The position numbers and the translations under genes were made by a program. Shown one piece after another: positions 1-5,333 of a stretch of DNA of 8,069 nucleotides. How positions within the stretch are numbered: the first letter of the stretch is position 1; every line of letters begins with the position of its first letter. The stretch covers positions 1 to 8,069 of the forward strand of contig JAUHXI010000060.1 in the NCBI GenBank assembly GCA_030426875.1. The letters run 5' to 3'. The notes beneath the pieces are model-generated. The model made no database searches. It saw only the letters and a list, made by a program, of their open reading frames with translations, and was not told the origin of the DNA. This DNA is from a bacterium (GTDB lineage Bacteria; Patescibacteriota; Gracilibacteria; UM-FILTER-43-11).

Positions 1-1754
1 CGCTGCATGGCTGCTTGGTACATTTTGGTGATGATCATGGAGCCCAGCAATCCTGAATTTTCTTCACCCAACAAGCCCTTAGAAACCTTCATCAGCAAAA
101 TTTTACGGTTGTCCATGATGTCACGGATGTTGAATTTGGTCTCAGGTTGGCCAATGATGTTCCGGATCATGTTGGTTGACACTAGCTGACCTACCTTATT
201 TAAAAGCGGCGTGATGGCTTCAGCATCAAATTTTTCACTCCAGGCCGCAAACTCTGACACCCAAAAATTTTTGACCACCGAATCTTGAATCCTTGAAATG
301 ATCTTCTGCCGATAATTCTTATCCGTTAGCATTTTTAAGATGGAGAGTACGGTTGTATTTGGGCTGTCTAAAAGGGCAAGCGTTGTATAACGCAGTACAT
401 GCTCCAAGCGATCAGACCAATTGTCGCCAAATAATTTTTTAAAGATGTCGATGAACCCAATTGTCACCTGCATTTTATAAGCCTCCCCCACATTTTCCAA
501 GGGGTTGAAGGCGATCGGAAATTCAGTGTCAGAGGGGTCGAAAAGCACCACATCTTTAATCCGGTGTTCAGGAATGTAGCGCATCACATTGTCCACCAGG
601 TCTCCATGGGGATCTAGAACAGCAACCCCTTGACCAGAATCAAAATCTTCCTTAATGAGAAGTTCTAAGAATTTAGATTTTCCTGAACCAGATTTTCCCA
701 CCGCATATAAATGTCGCCGTCTGTCGGATCGCTTGATTCCAAATGTGGTGAAATTATTGTGGTAATTGGTGGATCCAAAGAGTGAAATTTCTGCATCACC
801 TTCTTTGGGTAAATCCTGGGGCGCTTCAGATTTTTTAGCCAGTACATGAACGATATGTGCTGTGTGATCAGAATTGGGGTAATGGTAAAGAGTGGCAATT
901 TCCTTGGGTCCCATTTTAGCTCGACCAATCATGGATCGAGACCGATAGTGATTCAAAAAAAGTTGAGATGAGGTAGTTTTGCTTGCTGCAAACTCCTGAA
1001 CATCATTCAAGTTAAATTGGTAAAAGCTATTGATGACTGCTTCTAGCTTACGTGTCGCTATCATTTGATTCTTGGCGATGTAGGCTGCGCGTACCACGAC
1101 ATCAAAAGGTTCATTTTCATACTTATCTTCCGCAACTTTGCTGCGTTTTTTCTTAATATTTTTATTGTCATCGTTACTTTTAGCTCTGAACCAATCCCTG
1201 ACATGAAATTTTTGTCTGATTCGAGCGAAGCGCATCGCCCACTTTCTTTTAAAATGATAGATTGCTGATTCATTCACTGGATTGATGACGACTTGAACCC
1301 ATACTTGCTCACCGGTTGAAATTTTTGAAACCACTGAAAATAGACCTGATTGGCTGTCATTAGTGAATTCGTCGTAGGTTTTGAAGGGGTAGATATCAAA
1401 ATATTTCAGTCGTAGCGTTGCCCCAGCAAAGCCTTTTTTAATTGGGTCAAAGCTAGTGGTGTAATCCCGCGTGGGAGTGATTTCACAATCAGGGAAGGTG
1501 GAATAAATCAATCCCTCCACTGTTTCTAAAAGTTCATCGGGGACCACAATGTAGCAATAAGTATACTGCTCATAGCCAAAATACTCCAATGAAATGGTTT
1601 TATTTTTGACCGTGTTTTGCAAATTCACCAGCACTTCCTGAAAAAGATTCTCCTTTTTTGGATTGGCGACTTCTCCTTGTGGGACGATGACGTGAAGGTA
1701 ATGAAGTTTCAGACGATTTTTGGTTAGGTACAGATTTGATTGTAGCAGAAACAC
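1..1754 (-). CDS. Type IV secretion/conjugation-type DNA-pumping ATPase (TraD/VirD4/HerA-like), partial
   Basis: This open minus-strand frame has no stop from 1799 to the window edge and lacks the C-terminus. Counting from GTG at 1754, 584 residues are visible. A P-loop GKSGSGKS lies at about 353-360. It is followed by LDPHGD at 380-385 and FDPSDTEFPIAFNPLE at 405-420. ILLMKVSKG lies at 552-560, a strand motif usual in this family shortly before the Walker B segment, which lies outside the window. A lysine-rich polar stretch (KKKRSK, 201-206) sits in the N-terminal half. Proteins of this kind are RecA-fold motors that move DNA at the membrane; in CPR genomes they are common and may serve DNA uptake or conjugation rather than protein secretion. 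The start is uncertain: there is no in-frame ATG upstream of the P-loop region that makes sense, no clear ribosome site, and no visible N-terminal membrane helix. The family call is firm; the exact role is not. Confidence 0.85.
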   Translation of the reverse strand, partial: MFLLQSNLYLTKNRLKLHYLHVIVPQGEVANPKKENLFQEVLVNLQNTVKNKTISLEYFGYEQYTYCYIVVPDELLETVEGLIYSTFPDCEITPTRDYTTSFDPIKKGFAGATLRLKYFDIYPFKTYDEFTNDSQSGLFSVVSKISTGEQVWVQVVINPVNESAIYHFKRKWAMRFARIRQKFHVRDWFRAKSNDDNKNIKKKRSKVAEDKYENEPFDVVVRAAYIAKNQMIATRKLEAVINSFYQFNLNDVQEFAASKTTSSQLFLNHYRSRSMIGRAKMGPKEIATLYHYPNSDHTAHIVHVLAKKSEAPQDLPKEGDAEISLFGSTNYHNNFTTFGIKRSDRRRHLYAVGKSGSGKSKFLELLIKEDFDSGQGVAVLDPHGDLVDNVMRYIPEHRIKDVVLFDPSDTEFPIAFNPLENVGEAYKMQVTIGFIDIFKKLFGDNWSDRLEHVLRYTTLALLDSPNTTVLSILKMLTDKNYRQKIISRIQDSVVKNFWVSEFAAWSEKFDAEAITPLLNKVGQLVSTNMIRNIIGQPETKFNIRDIMDNRKILLMKVSKGLLGEENSGLLGSMIITKMYQAAMQ

Positions 1755-1768
1755 TAAATTTTTGACAA
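1739..1768 (-). promoter_or_regulatory. Candidate sigma70-type promoter at the ATPase gene start
   Basis: On the minus strand, TTGTCA (1768-1763) and TACAAT (1744-1739) are separated by 18 bases, a good match to -35/-10 elements. It overlaps the presumed GTG start at 1754, so if it is real, translation must begin further downstream, for example at the GTG codons about 35-40 codons in. Alternatively the gene is read from the upstream operon and this match is chance. Confidence 0.4.
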
Positions 1769-1818
1769 GATAATTTTTTATATTATAAATAATTCTTAAT
1801 CACCCAACATTTTTGTTT

Positions 1819-2580
1819 TTAGCGTGCTACGAAGGCCGTTGCTCCTAACCAGGCTAAGTCAAAAAAAGACTTCATGCTTTCTGCAAATGTCGGACTTTCT
1901 AAGATCAAGCCGATCAACTCATCTTTATTCAGCGAGATGATTCCTACTTTGTTCCCATAGATTGCAATTTCATTTTTAAAGTTGAACTCTTTGGGATTGA
2001 CCATGAGGATCTCCAGCAAATTTTTGTCATACACTTTGGGATAGTAATGATCAATCATGTCCACCCCTTCTTCAGTTGCAGGTGCAATGTAGCGAGTTTT
2101 AATGTTTCGCTTCACTTTTTTATGGCAAAATTGGCGAAAGTATTTAGGAAACAGATCACCCAAGCCCTCCAAACTGGTGTAGCCCAAAACTTCATCTCCA
2201 GTTTCTATTACATCTTCAAAAATACTTTTTACGCCCTCCTCCCCTTCATAAAAACGAATCTTAGGTTTTGAAGCCATTGTACTAGCCATTGCCAAGAGTT
2301 GTGGGATGAGATCTTGAGCGCGTTGCAATTTTTCTTCCGCCATTTGCTTGAATCGTTTGGGGTCCTCGGCGGTAAAGTGGAGCACCTTGCCTCGCTTGTA
2401 AGAGCTGACCAAGCCTTTTTCGACCAAATTATCTAAGGTGTGATAACAGGTGGAGCGGTTGACCTTTGCACGTCTGGCGATGGCGCTCACAAAGGAGCCT
2501 CCCAATTCAAGGGTGGAAAGGTAAACTTTTGCTTCTTCTGAAGTCAAGCCAAGGGTTATGAGTTCTTTTTCGAGGATCAT
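1819..2580 (-). CDS. TrmB-family winged-helix transcriptional regulator
   Basis: This 253-residue protein has the TrmB layout. A winged helix-turn-helix occupies residues 8-72, with a recognition-helix region VNRSTCYHTLDNLVEKGLV followed by a wing. A short basic helical or coiled-coil linker covers about 73-100. A C-terminal sensor-type domain begins at PKIRFYEGEEGVKSIFEDV (from 106) and runs to the end. Related regulators control sugar or energy metabolism in archaea and are also found in CPR bacteria; the ligand here cannot be told. Its ATG (2580-2578) overlaps the TGA of the toxin gene as ATGA, and no ribosome site precedes it, so it is probably translated by coupling within the antitoxin-toxin operon. 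It may regulate its own operon, the divergent cysteine-rich gene array, or a distant target. It ends with TAA 65 bp before the ATPase start. Confidence 0.85.
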   Translation of the reverse strand: MILEKELITLGLTSEEAKVYLSTLELGGSFVSAIARRAKVNRSTCYHTLDNLVEKGLVSSYKRGKVLHFTAEDPKRFKQMAEEKLQRAQDLIPQLLAMASTMASKPKIRFYEGEEGVKSIFEDVIETGDEVLGYTSLEGLGDLFPKYFRQFCHKKVKRNIKTRYIAPATEEGVDMIDHYYPKVYDKNLLEILMVNPKEFNFKNEIAIYGNKVGIISLNKDELIGLILESPTFAESMKSFFDLAWLGATAFVAR

Positions 2581-2867
2581 TCGAAGATATTTGAGTGGTT
2601 ACCAGTTTGTTCAAATGTAATCATTTCCATTCCATTGGGATTTCTGTCGATTCGGTAAATAAGAACCCAATCGCCTTCCACATGGCAATCTCGGTAACCT
2701 TCCCAACTTCCCTTTAACGCATGGTCATTGTATGAGGTATCTAATTTTTCTCCATTGCCTAACTTTTCTACTAAATCTCTAAGTTTGTGAACGTCCTTAT
2801 TGCCAGATTTTTTGATTTTCTTCAAATCCTTTCGAAATTTTTTAGAAAATTTAGAGAGACGTTGCAT
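2577..2867 (-). CDS. yafQ: YafQ-type mRNA interferase toxin (RelE superfamily)
   Basis: From ATG at 2867 this encodes 96 residues, the usual length for YafQ. A longer upstream extension to 2996 is open but would overlap the antitoxin gene and is not family-like. The core YNDHALKGSWEGYRDCHVEG followed by DWVLIYRI matches E. coli YafQ (KDH-PLQGSW-KGYRDAHVEPDWILIYKL, recalled from memory). The catalytic histidines align as H49, H62 and H91, with D66 and F95 also present. The position of YafQ R83, a reported active-site arginine, is Q87 here. YafQ cleaves mRNA on the ribosome and is neutralised by DinJ. It starts 11 bases after the antitoxin stop and overlaps the regulator gene by 4 bases, so the three form one operon. 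The arginine loss could weaken or alter cleavage; this is inference. Confidence 0.92.
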   Translation of the reverse strand: MQRLSKFSKKFRKDLKKIKKSGNKDVHKLRDLVEKLGNGEKLDTSYNDHALKGSWEGYRDCHVEGDWVLIYRIDRNPNGMEMITFEQTGNHSNIFE

Positions 2868-2878
2868 ATTGTTCTTGT

Positions 2879-3172
2879 TTATAGAGCGTCGAAGGATTCG
2901 AGCATTTCTTCTGTAGAGTTGAAAGATTGAACGCCAATTCCTTTTGCAGATTCTTCCAAGGCTTTTGCCGTTTCTGCATTTGGGATGCCTGAGCATTTAA
3001 AGGGGAATCCTCTGTCGCGGACTACTTGAGCCAAAAACATATCAATGGCTTGTGAAGGTTTGATGCCTTGAGCTTTTAAAATAGCTTCCGCTTTCTTCTT
3101 TCGCTCACCGTTAACCCGGTACTGTGCCCGAACATTTTGAGTTTTCTCTTGCTTGGCAATGGTTTTAGACAT
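2879..3172 (-). CDS. dinJ: DinJ/RelB-type antitoxin
   Basis: This 97-residue protein precedes and is adjacent to the YafQ-type toxin, the normal antitoxin-first order. Residues 13-58 (VRAQYRVNGERKKKAEAILK onward to the FLAQVVRDRGFPF region) fit the ribbon-helix-helix DNA-binding and dimerisation domain of DinJ/RelB. The FPF motif ends it, as in the E. coli protein (ALPF). The remaining ~38 residues, polar and rich in Glu and Ser, should be the flexible tail that wraps the toxin. In this family the antitoxin and the toxin-antitoxin complex repress their own promoter. A perfect 9-bp inverted repeat brackets the -10 region upstream, consistent with that. The ATG at 3172 is the only sensible start; it has no clear Shine-Dalgarno sequence. 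Confidence 0.9.
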   Translation of the reverse strand: MSKTIAKQEKTQNVRAQYRVNGERKKKAEAILKAQGIKPSQAIDMFLAQVVRDRGFPFKCSGIPNAETAKALEESAKGIGVQSFNSTEEMLESFDAL

Positions 3173-3176
3173 AATT

Positions 3177-3228
3177 TTTTGGAGTTACTTTATACTTCAA
3201 TTATACTCCATTTTGACTCCAAAAGCAA
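3177..3228 (-). promoter_or_regulatory. dinJ-yafQ promoter with flanking inverted-repeat operator
   Basis: On the minus strand, TTGCTT (3228-3223), a 17-base spacer and a perfect TATAAT (3205-3200) form a strong promoter about 28 bases before the antitoxin ATG. Inverted-repeat arms TTTTGGAGT (3177-3185, as read on the plus strand) and ACTCCAAAA (3216-3224) enclose the -10 element and most of the spacer. A third half-site ACTCC lies at 3205-3209. This placement suits autorepression by a ribbon-helix-helix antitoxin complex. The arms and promoter are seen directly; binding is inferred. Confidence 0.65.
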
Positions 3229-3290
3229 TATTTTATTCATTTATTCACTCAGTTCACCACTACCCTTGAGAAAGGTGATTGGCTAGATTT

Positions 3291-3313
3291 ATTTTTTAGC
3301 GTTGCTAAAAAAT
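3291..3313. repeat. Perfect 10-bp hairpin with 3-base loop
   Basis: ATTTTTTAGC (3291-3300), loop GTT, GCTAAAAAAT (3304-3313). The stem is almost all A/T, so it is weak as a terminator, and it lies between divergent genes where no terminator is needed. It may be a protein-binding palindrome or the end of a small unrecognised transcript. Confidence 0.5.
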
Positions 3314-3385
3314 GGGTGCAAGAGCTTACTTCTATCATGGTATTAACAGGTGAGTTGATAAGAAGATAAGTGAATGTTATTTTGT

Positions 3386-3403
3386 TGTTGAATGTATTCA
3401 ACA
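3386..3403. promoter_or_regulatory. 18-bp palindrome, candidate operator
   Basis: Arms TGTTGAAT and ATTCAACA are separated by GT, a perfect dyad with a 2-base centre, typical in size for a dimeric winged-helix regulator site. The TrmB-family protein encoded next door is a candidate binder, by position only. Confidence 0.4.
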
Positions 3404-3493
3404 GATATTTTAATCATCCGTAATGATAGCTTATAATAAACAAAAAGTAAAGCTATTATAGGCTTATTATTGTTGAAATCAATGGACAAATAC

Positions 3494-3522
3494 TTGACAG
3501 CCTGCTGGCGAACTGATAGCTT
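3494..3522 (+). promoter_or_regulatory. Promoter of the cysteine-rich gene array
   Basis: A perfect TTGACA (3494-3499) is followed after 17 bases by TAGCTT (3517-3522) preceded by TG one base upstream (extended -10, TGATAGCTT). The -10 hexamer itself is poor (three of six), but the perfect -35 and TGn motif make this the best promoter for the gene starting at 3556. The -10 lies inside the second copy of the direct repeat TGATAGCTTAT, whose first copy is 90 bp upstream. Confidence 0.55.
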
Positions 3523-3527
3523 ATTAG

Positions 3528-3546
3528 TTTAGATTTAAAATCTAAA
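3528..3546. promoter_or_regulatory. 19-bp palindrome in the 5' leader of the first array gene
   Basis: TTTAGATTT (3528-3536), a central A, then AAATCTAAA (3538-3546) form a perfect odd-centred dyad just downstream of the promoter and ending 9 bases before the ATG. This is a typical repressor position, and it occupies the place where a ribosome site would be; no Shine-Dalgarno is present. The binder is unknown. Confidence 0.5.
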
Positions 3547-3555
3547 AAACCTGTC

Positions 3556-5232
3556 ATGAAAACATGTGAAAGTTGTCAAAATTCATTCCAAATCTTCGAT
3601 GATGAAAAGCGATTTTTGGAAAAGATGGATTTCAAATTTGGAGATAAAGTCTACCGCATTCCAGAACCTGAGCTTTGTCCTGATTGTCGGGCTCAAAGGC
3701 GTGTGAGTCATCGCAATGAGCGAAACATGTATCAGAATAAATCAGCCATGTCTGGAAAACAGCTGATTTGTATTTATGCCCCTGGTACCCCATGGGGAAT
3801 GGATTATAAAATCTACACGAAAGAGGAGTGGAATAGTGATGAGTGGGATCCTACAGAGTATGGGCGAGATTTTGATTTCAGTCGGCCTTTTTTTGAGCAA
3901 TTTGAGCAATTACAAGCTGTGGTGCCAAAGATTAATTTGGTCGCCGTTGACAATCAAAATAGTCCGTATGTTATGGGGGTGGCCTATTCCAAAAACTGTC
4001 ACGTGCTCAACTCTTCTGAATATTGTGAGGATTGTTATTATGGAAAACTCCTACAAAAAGTAAAAAATGCAGTGGATTGTTCCTATGTTTATGACAGTGA
4101 GTTGTGTTATGAATGTTTTAGTGTCTACAATAGTTATAATTGTGTGCATCTTTCTTATAGTTCCAATTGTTCCAACTGCTATTTTTCTGAAAATCTCATC
4201 AACTGTAATAATTGTTTCCTTTCTACGAATCTTAAAGATAAGGCGTATTATTTTATGAATGAGCCCTTGGAGAAAGAAGCGTATGAACGTCGTGTTAAAG
4301 AATTCATGGGCTCACATGCAAATTTTGAAAAAGCAAAAGAAATTCTAGCCGACCTTCGAAAAAAGCGTATTCATAAATATGCCAATATCACCACCTGTGA
4401 AAATTCAACGGGTGACTTTTTACAGAATTCCAAAGGCTGCTTGGATTGTTATGATGTGAATGACAGTCAGGACTGTCGTTATATTCAAGTGGGCGTTCAG
4501 TTGAAAGATGTTTATGATTGCAGTAACATGTACATCAAGCCAGAGCTTTGTTACCAAGTGATGGGTGTCCTTGAAACGTTTCATGTGGCCTTTTCGCTCT
4601 ATACCTTTCACAGTCAAGGCATCCTCTATTCTGATCAGATTTACAGTTCTAAGGACTTGTTTGGCTGTGTGGGGATGAAGCGAAAGCAATATTGCATTCT
4701 AAACAAACAGTATACAAAAGAGGAATACGAGGAATTGGTTCCTAAGATCATTGAGCATATGCAAAAAACAGGAGAATGGGGTCAATTCTTTCCACCCGAA
4801 ATGGCTTTGGTGGGCTATAATGACTCGTTGGCTTCAGAGTATTTTCCGCTCAGTAAAGAAGAGGTGGTTCAGCGTGGGTGGCGTTGGCATGAGGACACGT
4901 CCTTTTCTGAATATAAAGGTCCGGAGTATGAGATTCCCGATCACATCAAGGACGTGACCGATGAGGTCTGTCAGAAGATTTTAAAGTGTGAGCAGTCGGG
5001 TCGGTTTTATAAAATCATTCCTCAAGAACTTAAATTTTACAAGCAAATGGGTATTCCTATCCCACATATCTGTCCGGACGAGCGGCATAAGAATCGGATG
5101 AAACTGAGGAACCCTCGGACGCTTTATGACCGTCAGTGTGATAAATGCCAGGCATCAGTCTCATCTACATATGCACATGATCGATCTGAGAAGATTTATT
5201 GTGACACTTGTTATTTGAAAGAGATTTATTAG
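3556..5232 (+). CDS. Cysteine-rich double zinc-ribbon protein, paralog 1
   Basis: A 558-residue protein with 31 cysteines and no signal peptide or membrane helix. The order of parts is as follows. An N-terminal zinc ribbon (C4, C7, C41, C44) carries a 9-residue insert relative to its paralogs. A degenerate second ribbon lies at 62-92 (SAMSGK...YKIY). The conserved segment EYGRDFDFSRPFFEQF lies at 101-116. Two ~148-residue cysteine-rich repeats follow (about 130-245 and 280-394), each ending in a cap motif (AYYFMNEP; QYCILNKQY). A conserved linker (TGEWGQFFP, EYFPLSKEE, YKGPEYEIPDHI) leads to a C-terminal module. Its first site is degenerate (C478, S481, C506, E509) and its last site intact (C528, C531, C549, C552). 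Between C175 and C220 cysteines are spaced 9,3,9,9,3,9,3. I know similar proteins from CPR genomes only as hypothetical or uninformatively labelled. Function is unknown; the zinc sites are confident, the solenoid fold is inference. Confidence 0.9.
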   Translation: MKTCESCQNSFQIFDDEKRFLEKMDFKFGDKVYRIPEPELCPDCRAQRRVSHRNERNMYQNKSAMSGKQLICIYAPGTPWGMDYKIYTKEEWNSDEWDPTEYGRDFDFSRPFFEQFEQLQAVVPKINLVAVDNQNSPYVMGVAYSKNCHVLNSSEYCEDCYYGKLLQKVKNAVDCSYVYDSELCYECFSVYNSYNCVHLSYSSNCSNCYFSENLINCNNCFLSTNLKDKAYYFMNEPLEKEAYERRVKEFMGSHANFEKAKEILADLRKKRIHKYANITTCENSTGDFLQNSKGCLDCYDVNDSQDCRYIQVGVQLKDVYDCSNMYIKPELCYQVMGVLETFHVAFSLYTFHSQGILYSDQIYSSKDLFGCVGMKRKQYCILNKQYTKEEYEELVPKIIEHMQKTGEWGQFFPPEMALVGYNDSLASEYFPLSKEEVVQRGWRWHEDTSFSEYKGPEYEIPDHIKDVTDEVCQKILKCEQSGRFYKIIPQELKFYKQMGIPIPHICPDERHKNRMKLRNPRTLYDRQCDKCQASVSSTYAHDRSEKIYCDTCYLKEIY

Positions 5233-5235
5233 AGG

Positions 5236-5264
5236 CCCCTCCCAGCCTCCCCAAAGGGGAGGGG
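5236..5264. repeat. GC-rich palindromic element with two competing stems; possible terminator
   Basis: CCTCCCC (5246-5252), loop AAA, GGGGAGG (5256-5262) make a 7-bp perfect hairpin beginning 13 bases after the stop of paralog 1. CCCCTCCC (5236-5243) can pair instead with GGGAGGGG (5257-5264). Its GC-rich makeup stands out from the AT-rich surroundings, like short interspersed palindromes seen in many bacterial genomes. No T-run follows (TATAATTTAG), so it is a poor intrinsic terminator; it may partly attenuate, or be a repeat element. Confidence 0.55.
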
Positions 5265-5295
5265 TATAATTTAGTTGATAACCATTTATCTCATT

Positions 5296-5320
5296 TGACT
5301 CCTTCTCTTTGAGAGAGTCA
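5296..5320 (+). promoter_or_regulatory. Leader hairpin just upstream of the paralog 2 ribosome site
   Basis: TGACTC (5296-5301) and TCTC (5304-5307), with a CT bulge between them, pair across loop TTT with GAGA and GAGTCA (5311-5320): ten base pairs ending three bases before the Shine-Dalgarno GAGG (5323-5326), which is 7 bases from the ATG at 5334. This is the only gene in the window with a clear ribosome site. The stem may protect the 5' end of a processed transcript or set the start region's accessibility. Confidence 0.5.
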
Positions 5321-5333
5321 GCGAGGAAAAACC

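Larger units (their letters stand above)
3229..3493. other. Divergent intergenic region, no supported gene
   Basis: This is AT-rich spacer between the minus-strand toxin-antitoxin operon and the plus-strand cysteine-rich array. It holds a 10-bp perfect stem (3291-3313), an 18-bp palindrome (3386-3403), one copy of the direct repeat TGATAGCTTAT (3424-3434; second copy 3514-3524), and a 7-bp inverted repeat ATAGCTT/AAGCTAT (3426-3456). A short plus-strand open frame through 3234-3369 lacks a standard start and is not called. No tRNA or other RNA was recognised. Confidence 0.6.

Noticed and set aside
665..1273. Small open frames at 665-928 (minus), 1061-1273 (minus) and 1065-1268 (plus)
   Set aside because: They lie inside the ATPase gene in other frames and have no family resemblance or start signals.
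1800..2579. TGA read as glycine (Gracilibacteria/SR1 code)
   Set aside because: TGA at 2577-2579 ends the toxin at the normal family end, and the five large genes contain no in-frame TGA over roughly 2,300 codons, with glycine written as GGN. Reading TGA at 1800-1802 through would not yield a standard start for the ATPase either.
2577..2996. 139-residue version of the toxin frame beginning at 2996
   Set aside because: The extra 43 residues overlap the antitoxin gene and do not resemble YafQ; the 96-residue form from 2867 matches the family length and start.
3234..3369. Short plus-strand open frame of about 45 codons with protein-like composition (contains LEKGDWLDLFFSVAKKWVQE) before a TAA
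   Set aside because: No ATG, GTG or TTG start at its beginning, no ribosome site, and it contains the 10-bp palindrome; most likely chance, possibly a gene relic.
5265..5270. TATAAT as a -10 box for a promoter of paralog 2
   Set aside because: No -35-like sequence lies 16-18 bases upstream; that space is taken by the GC-rich palindrome. It remains possible but weak.
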